From: an uncultured Flavobacteriales bacterium
GTDB taxonomy: Bacteria > Bacteroidota > Bacteroidia > Flavobacteriales_D > CAJJDF01
Direction of reading: 5' to 3'
DNA length: 35,330 bases
Assembly (NCBI GenBank): GCA_905182785.1
Contig: CAJJDF010000067.1
Span: 1 to 35,330, forward strand
A program made the translations under genes and the position numbers. The notes under the pieces were generated by a model that did not search any database, had not been told where the DNA came from, and was given only the letters and a program-made list of their open reading frames with translations. Positions 1 to 7,987 of the stretch are shown piece by piece. Position 1 is the first letter of the stretch; each line of letters starts with the position of its first letter.

Positions 1-2141
1 TCATAAAAACGATAAGCCATTCTCACATCCAGATTTTTTATTACTTCATAGTCCAATTGCACTTGCATACTGTTGGAGTAAGATTCTCCTTGTAGGTTAT
101 AAAAAGCAATCTCATCCGGATTTTCCCAATCTACCACAATTTGGTTTTGAAATTGAGTTCTGTATAAATCTACAGAAAACACTCCTTCTCTATCCCATAA
201 TTTAAAATCTTGAGACAAGTTAACACCCAAGTTCCAAGCTACCTCAGCCTCTAGTCCATAAGGCTTTTTGGAGGCAGCATCTCCATTCACAATTACAGTT
301 CTTGAGGTTGCAAAAAGTGCTTGATTCTCAGAGAAAATATTAGCTGTTCTTTGTCCTCTTCCAAATGCTAGTCTTGCAATAGTCGTTTCTGTTAAGTCAT
401 ATTTCAAGTGCAACCTTGGTGTTACAAAGAGGCCAAACACATTGCTGTAATCTGCTCTCAATCCCAATACCGATTTGAATCTTGGGTTTCCAGAATAAGT
501 ATATTCTCCATATACTCCTGGAGTTATTTCTACTCTATCGTAATTAGTCTCGTTCACAGATTCTTTATAATCATCCATCAATACACTTGCGCCCATAAAA
601 TAAGTATGATCGGATGTCCCAATCAGGTTTTGATAAATAAGATTCAAATACCCCGATTTTTGCTTGGCTTCGTATTTATTCAAGCCATATAAAGAAGTTT
701 GATTGTATGTAGAAAATGAAGTTTGTAAAGCAACACTTTTTCCGGGTTGATTGTAAAAGACTTTCCCTAGTTTTCCCCAAGCACGAAGTCTCGAAATTCT
801 TGTGTGAGCTCCCCAAGGGTTTAAGGTGTCAATCGTTTGATTTTTATCAAAATCTATTTGTCCCCCTGTACTTTCCAATAAAACTCCTTCTATCCCAATT
901 TGACCCTGAAGTCCAGTTGTATCAGAATATTTCCACCTGTTTATTCCAATGAAATTTTGTGTCAAAGGATTGTCTAAAAAACCATCTTTGTTCAAGTCAT
1001 TTTTTATTGCACGTGTACTGGTATGCAACAAAAATCCTGTATTCCATTTTTCGTTTACTTTGAATTTGAAATTCGTGTTTAACTCAGCTCTTCCTCCTTG
1101 GTTTGCGTATAAATTAACATGGAATTTTTCTGATTCCTCTGGTTTCTTTAGCTCTACATTTATTTGTCCAGCAATACTTTCATAACCGTTATTCACAGAA
1201 CCTATTCCTTTGGTAAGTTGAATACTCTCTATCCAATCTCCAGGAACAAACTCCATTCCATGAAAAGAAGAGAAACCTCTAATATCCGGCATCAATTCTT
1301 TGGTGATTTGTATGTTAGCACCAGACAAACCAAGCATTTTTATTTGCTTTGTTCCTGTAATAGCATCTGTATAAGAAACATCTACCGAAGGGTTTGTTTC
1401 AAAACTCTCTGATAAATTACAACAAGCAGCTTTTGCCAATTCCTTTTTGTTTATTCCTTCCACTTTCATGGCACTAATTTTCGATATCTCTATCGATTTT
1501 CTTCTTTCTACTACGGTAAATCCTCTCATTTTAATGCTATTACTTAGCATTACCAAAATTTCAGATTCATCTGTTATTTCTAACGTATCCGGAGATAAGC
1601 CAACAAAACTAACAATTAGATTTTTCTCGTTTTCGTGCTGTTTTATTTCGAAGTTCCCTTTTTCGTCTGTGGTTAATCCTTCCATTGTTTCAAGCCAATA
1701 AACATTAGCGCTAAAGACGGCTGATTTTTTTCCTTTCTCATTTATTTCTAACACTTTTCCATTGAGCAAAACATATTCTGGTTCAATTGGAGCATGATCG
1801 GCTATAATTTCTTCGTCTCGGTATTTACAACAACCGTGTAAGTTATCGTAAACTTCTTGTGTTGCTTTGGCTTGTTTTGTATCGTGACCTACTTTTGATA
1901 TCGCTTCGTGAATTTGATGTAATTTTACTTTTCCCTTATCAAATTCAATAGTTAGCATTTTGGAATCTACATCCCAAGACGCAGATTTCACACCTTTTAT
2001 TAAAGCGGCTTTTTCTATTCTTTCTTCGCACATTCCACATACGCCATCTACCCAAAAATCGGTTTTGACATCTGCTTGCGCTAAGGATTGGCTTGTTAGG
2101 ATCAATAACAAGGCAACTATACATAATTTTAAATTTTTCAT
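1..2141 (-). CDS. TonB-dependent receptor with N-terminal HMA domain (partial, C-terminus off window)
   Basis: Outer-membrane, TonB-energised transporter, probably for a metal or metal complex. The frame is open from the ATG at 2141 to the window edge, about 713 codons, and was translated by hand with no frameshift in the parts checked. Order of parts: signal peptide at residues 1-22; an HMA (heavy-metal-associated) domain at about 25-95 with the CxxC pair C35/C38 (VCGMCEER) and a following HGCCKYR motif at C104/C105; a CarboxypepD_reg-like domain at about 120-215; a plug domain from about 228; then beta-barrel strands. The last barrel strands and the stop lie beyond position 1. It follows the Cys-rich HYC_CC_PP gene by 67 bp on the same strand, so the two are probably co-transcribed. 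An HMA domain on a secreted protein would place copper-type thiol ligands in the periplasm. The substrate (copper or another soft metal) is inferred, not proven. Confidence 0.9.
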   Translation of the reverse strand, partial: MKNLKLCIVALLLILTSQSLAQADVKTDFWVDGVCGMCEERIEKAALIKGVKSASWDVDSKMLTIEFDKGKVKLHQIHEAISKVGHDTKQAKATQEVYDNLHGCCKYRDEEIIADHAPIEPEYVLLNGKVLEINEKGKKSAVFSANVYWLETMEGLTTDEKGNFEIKQHENEKNLIVSFVGLSPDTLEITDESEILVMLSNSIKMRGFTVVERRKSIEISKISAMKVEGINKKELAKAACCNLSESFETNPSVDVSYTDAITGTKQIKMLGLSGANIQITKELMPDIRGFSSFHGMEFVPGDWIESIQLTKGIGSVNNGYESIAGQINVELKKPEESEKFHVNLYANQGGRAELNTNFKFKVNEKWNTGFLLHTSTRAIKNDLNKDGFLDNPLTQNFIGINRWKYSDTTGLQGQIGIEGVLLESTGGQIDFDKNQTIDTLNPWGAHTRISRLRAWGKLGKVFYNQPGKSVALQTSFSTYNQTSLYGLNKYEAKQKSGYLNLIYQNLIGTSDHTYFMGASVLMDDYKESVNETNYDRVEITPGVYGEYTYSGNPRFKSVLGLRADYSNVFGLFVTPRLHLKYDLTETTIARLAFGRGQRTANIFSENQALFATSRTVIVNGDAASKKPYGLEAEVAWNLGVNLSQDFKLWDREGVFSVDLYRTQFQNQIVVDWENPDEIAFYNLQGESYSNSMQVQLDYEVIKNLDVRMAYRFY

Positions 2142-2208
2142 GGTTATACTTTTTAATTAATGTAAACATTCAAAATCATTCCTGATTTTAACTTTAATTA
2201 ATTAAAAA

Positions 2209-2661
2209 TCAAATTAAAAAAGATTCGATAAACGGAGCTTCCTGTCTATAAAAAAGAACGGGGACTTCATAATCATTTTCTTCAATTATGTCCTGATCAT
2301 TTGGCGAAACAGAAATAATAAATTGAGATAAAATTATAAATTGCGGCAATGTAATTTCAAATTCACGATCTTGAAGGTTAAATTCACTTCCCAACTCCAT
2401 AGTCGTTTGGTCGGAACTACAACAATCACTTTTTTCTAATATTTCTTCAGAAGAACTGTGGCATTTTTTGGTAGTTTCTTTCTCACAACAAGATTTTACT
2501 TCTTGTTTGTGATCACAAGGGTCTGCATCATTCAAGACACTCCAATTAACTATTTCTCCTTCACAATAATGAAAATTCACAGAAAAACCTGTAGATGCCA
2601 TAAGCATCCAAAAAGCCAAGAAAAGCGAAACGCTTTTTAATATGAATTTATTTGTTATCAT
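2209..2661 (-). CDS. HYC_CC_PP family small Cys-rich exported protein
   Basis: A 150-residue protein with a hydrophobic N-terminal signal or anchor (about residues 8-28), then an HYC motif at 31-33 and clustered cysteines: C49, C58/C59 (SCCEK), C67 (KCH), C80/C81 (DCC). This is the layout of the Bacteroidota HYC_CC_PP family; the C-terminal PP-like part is present only loosely (EAPF). The biochemical role is not known to me. The thiol and histidine pairs, and the position directly upstream of a receptor with an HMA domain, suggest metal binding at the cell envelope. A TAnnTTTG promoter box lies just before the start, so this is probably the first gene of a two-gene operon. Confidence 0.75.
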   Translation of the reverse strand: MITNKFILKSVSLFLAFWMLMASTGFSVNFHYCEGEIVNWSVLNDADPCDHKQEVKSCCEKETTKKCHSSSEEILEKSDCCSSDQTTMELGSEFNLQDREFEITLPQFIILSQFIISVSPNDQDIIEENDYEVPVLFYRQEAPFIESFLI

Positions 2662-2669
2662 TTGTTACA

Positions 2670-2677
2670 CAAAGATA
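2670..2677 (-). promoter_or_regulatory. Putative -7 box for the HYC/TonB-receptor operon
   Basis: TATCTTTG on the minus strand fits the Bacteroidota -7 consensus TAnnTTTG. It ends only 8 nt before the ATG at 2661, so the leader would be very short. No well-spaced upstream TTG was found. Confidence 0.4.
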
Positions 2678-2689
2678 ATCAAATTTATG

Positions 2690-3041
2690 CAAAATGTAAA
2701 TACATCTGTTGGTGGAGAAAAAAGAAAAGAACTTATAAATAATCTCAAATTCGTGCTTGGAGCTGAATTATTGGCAGATTATACTTTTAATCAGACTAAA
2801 GACTTGAATCAAGGCGTTAATAAAACTAATAGTTTTGGGGTTGGAATTGGAGGTGATATTGGATTTAGATATGAGATAAACAATCTATTTTATGCCAATG
2901 CAGAACTTCTACCCAGTTTTAAGTATAACAATAGTAGATCTGGCTCTACTATTTCAAAAAAATTATGGTTATAACACAGATAGAATTTCTTTTGGTTTTG
3001 GAAACAATAGTGCTCTTTTGTCTTTTGGTATAAAATTTTAG
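2690..3041 (+). pseudogene. Remnant of an outer-membrane beta-barrel protein (5'-truncated and frameshifted)
   Basis: The frame from about 2690 encodes alternating amphipathic strands (for example SFGVGIGGDIGFRYEI, LFYANAELLPSFKY) typical of a porin-like barrel, but it stops at 2974. The adjacent frame carries on from 2961 with NYGYNTDRISFGFGNNSA and ends at 3041 in GIKF, the usual C-terminal Phe of an outer-membrane protein. The switch falls at the A7 run 2956-2962 and is explained by one extra A. No signal peptide or N-terminal half precedes it; the upstream DNA is the divergent HYC gene start. It is therefore the C-terminal part of a decayed gene. If the frameshift is a sequencing error, it would still lack its N-terminus. 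Confidence 0.65.
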
Positions 3042-3044
3042 AAT

Positions 3045-3695
3045 TTACAATCCTACCAATCCTTCAATAGTTTGAGTAGAGTTAGAAGATCCAAACACAT
3101 AACTTCCGGCTACTAATACATCAGCCCCTGCTGCCAATAATTTGGGAGCAGTTTCAGCATTTACTCCCCCGTCTATTTCTATTAAGGCTTTGGAGTTTTT
3201 TTCTGTTATTAATTTTTTAAGCTTTTTTACTTTATCGTACGTATTTTCGATGAATTTTTGTCCTCCAAAACCAGGATTTACAGACATTAAACACACTAAG
3301 TCTACATCTTGAATTATGTCTTCTAGTAAATGAATAGGAGTATGTGGATTTAGTGCCACCCCAGCTTTCATTCCTTCTGCGTGAATTGCTTGAATCGTTC
3401 TATGCAAATGATCGCATGCTTCTATGTGTACAGTTAAAATTTCTGTTCCGTGCTCTGCAAATTTCTTAATAAACTGATCTGGATTTACAATCATTAAGTG
3501 AACATCCAAAGGCTTTGTAGCGTGTTTTTGTATTTGTTTCAATACAGGAAAACCAAACGAAATGTTAGGAACAAAAACTCCATCCATAATATCGATATGA
3601 AACCATTGGGCTTGGCTGTCGTTTACCATTTCTACATCTCTTTGCAAATTTCCAAAATCTGCGGCTAATATTGAAGGGGCTATAATGTGTGACAT
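3045..3695 (-). CDS. rpe: Ribulose-phosphate 3-epimerase
   Basis: Interconverts D-ribulose 5-phosphate and D-xylulose 5-phosphate in the pentose phosphate pathway; cytosolic TIM barrel. The 216-residue length is normal. Family motifs are all present: PSILAADF at the N-terminus, HIDIMDGVFVPN (metal-binding His and catalytic Asp), DVHLMI, LMSVNPGFGGQ and IEIDGGVN near the C-terminus with the second catalytic Asp. It is transcribed away from the COG2509 flavoprotein gene, sharing a roughly 100-bp divergent intergenic region. Its 3' end stops just short of the barrel pseudogene. Confidence 0.97.
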   Translation of the reverse strand: MSHIIAPSILAADFGNLQRDVEMVNDSQAQWFHIDIMDGVFVPNISFGFPVLKQIQKHATKPLDVHLMIVNPDQFIKKFAEHGTEILTVHIEACDHLHRTIQAIHAEGMKAGVALNPHTPIHLLEDIIQDVDLVCLMSVNPGFGGQKFIENTYDKVKKLKKLITEKNSKALIEIDGGVNAETAPKLLAAGADVLVAGSYVFGSSNSTQTIEGLVGL

Positions 3696-3728
3696 GTCTT
3701 TGTTTTAATATTACTCGGTATTTCTATC

Positions 3729-3757
3729 TTGTTTTGTAAAGATTAGAATTACCTTTG
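3729..3757 (+). promoter_or_regulatory. Bacteroidota-type promoter for the COG2509 flavoprotein
   Basis: TTG at 3729-3731, an 18-nt spacer, then TACCTTTG at 3750-3757, which fits the -33 TTG / -7 TAnnTTTG pattern. It lies about 40 bp before the ATG at 3798. Confidence 0.55.
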
Positions 3758-3797
3758 CTTTGGTTACACAAAAGTAATTAAAATCTAACTAATAGAA

Positions 3798-5348
3798 ATG
3801 CAAAAAGAAATAGAAATAACCATACCCCCTCATAAAAATGATGTGGAGTCAATGAAGCGAATTGCAGCCTCTACTCTAAAGATTAATATCGATAGAATAA
3901 AGACTGTGAGAATCGTAAAACGATCTATTGATGCAAGGAATACTAAACCATTCTATAGAGTTAAATTAATGATTTTTATTGATGAACAAGCACCTAAAAG
4001 TGATTTTGAACCGAAATTTAAAGATGTAACGGATGCCAAACAAGTAATTATTGTTGGTGCAGGACCCGCAGGATTATTTGCAGGAATAAGAGCCTTAGAA
4101 TTAGGACTTAAACCAATCATTGTAGACCGTGGAAAAGATGTAAAAAACAGAAGAAGAGATTTAGCTGCAATTAACAAAGAAGAAATTGTAAATCCAGAAT
4201 CCAACTATTGTTTTGGTGAAGGCGGAGCTGGAACTTACTCGGATGGTAAATTATATACCCGTTCTAAAAAACGTGGAGATGTAAAGAATGTGTTAGAAAC
4301 GTTAGTAGCTTTTGGTGCCGACACCACAATTTTAGCTGATGCTCATCCTCACATTGGAACGAATAAGCTTCCGCAAATTATAGTGGAGATGAGAGAAGCT
4401 ATAGTTAAAAATGGAGGTGAAGTACATTTTGATACTAAAATGACGGATTTACTCATTAAAGATGGAAAAATAGAGGGAATAGAAATAAATGTAGAACGTA
4501 AAATTATGGCAGAGAATGTAATTCTTGCCACAGGACATTCTGCCAGAGATATTTATTATTTATTAGACAGAAAAAAAATAGCTTTAGAATTCAAACCTTT
4601 TGCAATGGGAGTGAGAGTTGAACACCCGCAAACAATGATAGATTCTATTCAATATAATACGCCAGAAAGAGGTGAGTTTTTACCTCCATCTTCTTATAGT
4701 TTGGTTTGTAACACAAAAGAAAGAGGTGTATTTTCTTTTTGTATGTGTCCAGGGGGAATTATAGCTCCATGTGCTACCAACCAAGAAGAAGTGGTAACTA
4801 ACGGATGGTCGCCAAGTAAACGAAATAACCCATTTGCAAACTCAGGAATTGTAACCGAAGTAAAAGAGCAAGATGTAAGTGATTATGCTCATGCTGGAGC
4901 ATTGAAAGGATTAAAATTTCAAGAAAAAGTAGAAAGAAAATGTTGGGAAGCTGGGGGTAAAACTCAGCATATACCTGCACAAAGATTATTGGATTTTATG
5001 CAAGATCGTAAATCAGTTGATTTACCTGAAACTTCTTACATTCCAGGAATTACTTCTGTAGAAATGAAAGATGTATTTCCTGATTTCATTGTCAGAAACT
5101 TAAGAAAAGGGTTTATTGAGTTTGAAAAAAGAATGAAAGGATTCTTAACTAATGATGCTGTTATTCACGCACCAGAATCGAGAACTTCTTCTCCAGTGAG
5201 AATACCAAGAAATAAAGAAACTTTTGAGCACATAGAAATCAAAGGATTATATCCTTGTGCTGAAGGTGCTGGATATGCAGGTGGTATTGTATCTGCTGCA
5301 ATTGACGGACAAAAATGTGTGGAGAAAATTATTGAGAATAATCAGTAA
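3798..5348 (+). CDS. FAD-dependent dehydrogenase-like protein (COG2509 family)
   Basis: A 516-residue flavoprotein of the NAD(FAD)-utilising dehydrogenase group. An N-terminal domain of about 85 residues, rich in basic residues, precedes a Rossmann FAD-binding motif (VIIVGAGPAGLFAGIRALE, about residues 83-101) followed by the acidic-end strand PIIVDRG. Further family signatures are NYCFGEGGAGTYSDGKL, the second dinucleotide-type motif VILATGHSARDIY, CMCPGGIIAP, and the C-terminal PCAEGAGYAGGIVSAAIDG that closes the FAD site. The physiological substrate of this family is not established. It stands alone, with its own promoter, between rpe and the arsenic operon. Confidence 0.9.
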   Translation: MQKEIEITIPPHKNDVESMKRIAASTLKINIDRIKTVRIVKRSIDARNTKPFYRVKLMIFIDEQAPKSDFEPKFKDVTDAKQVIIVGAGPAGLFAGIRALELGLKPIIVDRGKDVKNRRRDLAAINKEEIVNPESNYCFGEGGAGTYSDGKLYTRSKKRGDVKNVLETLVAFGADTTILADAHPHIGTNKLPQIIVEMREAIVKNGGEVHFDTKMTDLLIKDGKIEGIEINVERKIMAENVILATGHSARDIYYLLDRKKIALEFKPFAMGVRVEHPQTMIDSIQYNTPERGEFLPPSSYSLVCNTKERGVFSFCMCPGGIIAPCATNQEEVVTNGWSPSKRNNPFANSGIVTEVKEQDVSDYAHAGALKGLKFQEKVERKCWEAGGKTQHIPAQRLLDFMQDRKSVDLPETSYIPGITSVEMKDVFPDFIVRNLRKGFIEFEKRMKGFLTNDAVIHAPESRTSSPVRIPRNKETFEHIEIKGLYPCAEGAGYAGGIVSAAIDGQKCVEKIIENNQ

Positions 5349-5435
5349 GATTATTCTTTAATAACTCTCGTCTTAGAGAATCTATCGGGCCATCCTACAG
5401 TCTTTTTTTCTTAACAATAGAAATAAATTAAATTT

Positions 5436-5849
5436 TCAAAGATTGTTATTTACCAATTCTTTACAAAATTCTTTAATTTCAGTTCTCACAGCTCTAAAAC
5501 TAGCTAGAATTTCTTTTACACTCCCTGTCGCTCCTGCTGGATCCGTAAAACTATGATGAATCATTTCTGCAGTAGTAGGAAAATAAGGACAAGACTCTTT
5601 TGCATTGTCACACACAGTGAATACTAAATCAAATTCCAACTCCATGTAATCATCTATGTGGTTGGAGGTCTTTTTTGTAATGTCTATTCCATCTTCATTC
5701 ATTATTCCCACAGCAATAGGATTCAATCCATGAACCTCAACACCTGCACTATAAACCTCAACTTTCCCTTTTCCAAAATGTTCCAAATAACCGTGAGCCA
5801 TTTGACTACGACAAGAATTTCCTGTGCATAAAACTAATATCTTTTTCAT
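5436..5849 (-). CDS. arsC: Thioredoxin-type arsenate reductase (LMW-PTP fold)
   Basis: Reduces As(V) to As(III) in the cytosol, with electrons from thioredoxin. The 137-residue protein begins with the phosphatase-type P-loop CTGNSCRS (C8 nucleophile, C13, R14). The redox pair C80 and C87 (VCDNAKESCPYF) matches the Cys82/Cys89 pair of the Staphylococcus aureus ArsC type, and the general-acid loop TDPAGATG follows. It is the last gene of the arsR - DUF6428 - MIP - arsC operon, 37 nt after the channel gene. It clearly belongs to the arsenate-reductase branch and not to the plain tyrosine phosphatases, because both distal cysteines are kept. Confidence 0.93.
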   Translation of the reverse strand: MKKILVLCTGNSCRSQMAHGYLEHFGKGKVEVYSAGVEVHGLNPIAVGIMNEDGIDITKKTSNHIDDYMELEFDLVFTVCDNAKESCPYFPTTAEMIHHSFTDPAGATGSVKEILASFRAVRTEIKEFCKELVNNNL

Positions 5850-5886
5850 TCTATCTATTTATAATTAAGTGCTCATTATAGGAGGA

Positions 5887-6534
5887 CTATTTAATAATTT
5901 TCCACGCTCCGTAGCTAACAAACATTCCCGAAATAGGAGCAACCATATACAGCCACATGTGCGTATAATTTCCTGATGCAATTGCAGGACCAATTGTTCT
6001 TGCAGGATTCATAGAAGCAACCGAAATTGGACCTCCTACCAAAGCGCAAATAAGAACTGTAATACCTATTACTAATCCCGCAATTACTCCTTCTTCCTTT
6101 GCTCCTGTTGCTACATTAAATATAACAAACATCAAGAAAAACGAAAGAATAAATTCCATTACAAAAGCTTGTTGCCAAGAATTTACCGGAACTGTTTCTC
6201 CTAATTTTATAGCTTCAGGGAACATGAATTTAAGAACAAAACTCGCCAAAATTGCTCCAAAAATTTGTGCAATAATATAGTATCCTGATTTTTTAAATGA
6301 AATTCTTTTATCCAACAAAAAGGACAAAGTTACGGCAGGGTTCATGTGTGCACCCGATTTATTGCCAATGCTATAAATCATTGCAAGAACCACTAATCCC
6401 CATGCAATTGCTACTCCCAAATGAGTAATTACATTTCCATGCAACTCATTAATTATCATAGCTCCTGTCCCAAAGAAAACCATAATAAAAGTTCCCATCA
6501 TTTCTGCAACAGTGTGTTTTAATAAATTACTCAT
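5887..6534 (-). CDS. MIP/aquaporin family channel of the arsenic operon (AqpS-like)
   Basis: A 215-residue membrane channel with six transmembrane segments and both half-helix signatures, HMNPAVTLSF and SMNPARTIGP, the second carrying the selectivity-filter Arg. I start it at the ATG at 6534 (MSNLLKHTVAEMMG), 4 nt after the stop of the DUF6428 gene. The open frame extends 16 codons further upstream, but that would overlap the previous gene. It sits between arsR/DUF6428 and arsC, and no ArsB or Acr3 pump is present. That is the arrangement known for aqpS of Sinorhizobium meliloti, where the channel lets As(III) made by ArsC leave the cell down its gradient. The channel family is certain; arsenite as substrate is inferred from context. 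Confidence 0.88.
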   Translation of the reverse strand: MSNLLKHTVAEMMGTFIMVFFGTGAMIINELHGNVITHLGVAIAWGLVVLAMIYSIGNKSGAHMNPAVTLSFLLDKRISFKKSGYYIIAQIFGAILASFVLKFMFPEAIKLGETVPVNSWQQAFVMEFILSFFLMFVIFNVATGAKEEGVIAGLVIGITVLICALVGGPISVASMNPARTIGPAIASGNYTHMWLYMVAPISGMFVSYGAWKIIK

Positions 6535-6538
6535 AAGC

Positions 6539-7066
6539 TTAACAACAACCTGAACCTGGTGCGCAGGTTTCACCTCCCGCAATTTCAGTTATTTGTACTT
6601 TTATTTTGGGTTGAGGAGGACAGCAAGCTGCCGCTTTTTCTTCAGGAGTTGTTGCTCTGTCTTGAGCTTTACAAGTTGTTGCCTCTGTAAATAATTTAAT
6701 CGTTACAGCCTCTTCCACTTCCACTTCTCCTACACTCAATACAGCCGTGTGAAATAAAGAGTTTCCGTATTCAAACTTAACTTCTGTGTCTTTAACAATT
6801 GGCCTTACCGCATCTACCTTCATTGCGATTTCCAAAGCTTTTGTTGTATCTACATAATTCCCATCAGGCGTAGTATTTTCCCAAATTTGAACTATCGTTT
6901 CCTTCCACTCATTTAACATTCCACCACAATCCACTGTATCGTAGGTTACATTTTTTATTTCTGTCAGGTGAAAATCTTCTCTAGCAAATTGTCCCTTGTG
7001 GTATTCAAACCTCAAATTCTTGTTTGGATTCTCCTCTAATAAGGTTAAAAATTCTTTTGTTTTCAT
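6539..7066 (-). CDS. DUF6428 family protein with Cys-rich C-terminal tail
   Basis: A 175-residue soluble protein that I match to DUF6428, a Bacteroidota family seen in arsenic operons; its function is unknown. The first 130 residues form an alpha/beta-looking domain (CGGMLNEWKETIVQIWEN). The tail is unusual: AACCPPQPKIKVQI followed by a terminal CAPGSGCC, which gives six cysteines in about the last 35 residues, including two CC pairs. Such a tail could bind As(III) or another soft metal and might act as a chaperone that hands As(III) to the channel. That idea is inference. The gene lies 13 nt after arsR and 4 nt before the channel gene. Confidence 0.7.
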   Translation of the reverse strand: MKTKEFLTLLEENPNKNLRFEYHKGQFAREDFHLTEIKNVTYDTVDCGGMLNEWKETIVQIWENTTPDGNYVDTTKALEIAMKVDAVRPIVKDTEVKFEYGNSLFHTAVLSVGEVEVEEAVTIKLFTEATTCKAQDRATTPEEKAAACCPPQPKIKVQITEIAGGETCAPGSGCC

Positions 7067-7079
7067 TTCTTTTATTTTT

Positions 7080-7409
7080 TTAACAACATTCTATTCCGTT
7101 TATCGCAGAATCGAATAAATTATTGAATTGTTTTTTTAATAGGTTCCAATTTTCCGTATTAATGCAATAACAAACCGAAGTTCCTTCAATCTTCCCTTGA
7201 ATCAACCCTACTTTTTTCAACTCTTTTAAGTGTTGCGAAATTGTGGATTGAGCCAAACCAATCTCATCTACAATACTTCCACAAACACAACTTTGTGATT
7301 TTATAATGTATTCGAGAATAGCAATTCGTGCGGGATGTCCTAACACTTTTGCTAAACACGCAATTGCGTTTTGTTCTTGTGTAAAATTTTCTGTTTTGGT
7401 AATTCCCAT
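7080..7409 (-). CDS. arsR: ArsR/SmtB-family transcriptional repressor
   Basis: A 109-residue winged-helix repressor, normal for the family. The recognition region is LAQSTISQHLKELKKVGLIQG, preceded by CVCGSIVDEIGL. C41 and C43 match the CVC metalloid-binding signature of ArsR, and a further terminal CC lies at the C-terminus. It is predicted to sit on the operator just upstream of its own start and to release it when As(III) or Sb(III) binds. It is the first gene of the operon DUF6428 - channel - arsC, so the operon is autoregulated. Confidence 0.93.
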   Translation of the reverse strand: MGITKTENFTQEQNAIACLAKVLGHPARIAILEYIIKSQSCVCGSIVDEIGLAQSTISQHLKELKKVGLIQGKIEGTSVCYCINTENWNLLKKQFNNLFDSAINGIECC

Positions 7410-7413
7410 CTTT

Positions 7414-7445
7414 ATTAATCGTTATATCGCAATATTACGATTAAT
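7414..7445. promoter_or_regulatory. ArsR operator (nested palindromes)
   Basis: Directly before the arsR ATG, ATTAATCGT (7414-7422) and ACGATTAAT (7437-7445) form a perfect 9-bp inverted repeat with a 14-nt centre. Nested in it is a near-palindrome at 7426-7441, ATCGCAATATTACGAT, with one mismatched pair. Position and symmetry fit an ArsR dimer site covering the operon promoter. Confidence 0.65.
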
Positions 7446-7466
7446 AATTTAAATAAAAAAATAATC

Positions 7467-7961
7467 TTATAATTTCAACAGACTATTCCATCTATTTTCT
7501 ATACTTCCATTTACAATTAAATAGTCCAACTTAAATTCTTTTAGGTTGCTCTCATAGATTTCAAACAACTCTTCTCTGTCATTTGGATTTTCTCTCAGTG
7601 AATCTGGCTCCCAAAGGATATCAGGCGAACACAATACATAAGTAAATTCTTTATTGGATAAAACTCTATCTAATATCCATGGAGCACAATCTCCATATTT
7701 AAACTCACTCCATATTTTTATGGTTAGTAAATCTGTATCAAAAAACAGGTTATGTTGATTTTCTCTTTTAACTTGCTCTTGTAATTCAAGTTGTCCTTTT
7801 GCAATGTCTAATAAGTCATTCTGTGAATAATCTTCTTTTAAATTATTTAAGTATTCCCTAGCATATTCAGCTACAAAAACTCCCTTTTTAAGCTCAGAAA
7901 TCTGCTTAGCTAAAGTTGTTTTTCCAGAAGATTCAGGCCCAGTAAATACTAAATTATTCAT
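7467..7961 (-). CDS. NadR-type AAA/P-loop kinase (ribosylnicotinamide kinase-like)
   Basis: A 164-residue P-loop protein matching the kinase half of NadR (COG3172). It has the Walker A motif GPESSGKTTLA at residues 8-18, then VFVAEYAREYL, FFDTDLLTIKIW and WEPDSLRENPNDRE, all typical of stand-alone NadR-like kinases in Bacteroidota. The expected reaction is phosphorylation of nicotinamide riboside to NMN for NAD salvage, but there is no adjacent pnuC or nadM partner to support it. It lies just downstream of the rpsU terminator on the same strand, so it probably has its own promoter. It ends 57 bp before arsR. Confidence 0.8.
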   Translation of the reverse strand: MNNLVFTGPESSGKTTLAKQISELKKGVFVAEYAREYLNNLKEDYSQNDLLDIAKGQLELQEQVKRENQHNLFFDTDLLTIKIWSEFKYGDCAPWILDRVLSNKEFTYVLCSPDILWEPDSLRENPNDREELFEIYESNLKEFKLDYLIVNGSIENRWNSLLKL

Positions 7962-7987
7962 CTGTCTAAATTAAAAAAATTAAGCAA

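Noticed and set aside
408-1701. Several plus-strand open frames of 80-95 codons
   Set aside because: They are antisense to the intact TonB-receptor frame and their products show no protein-like pattern.
2642-2974. The first barrel frame as an intact 110-residue gene
   Set aside because: It has no signal peptide, lacks the barrel N-terminus, and its true C-terminal strand lies in the next frame.
5349-5435. Terminator between the convergent COG2509 and arsC genes
   Set aside because: There is a T run, but the preceding stem is only 4-5 bp and badly placed.
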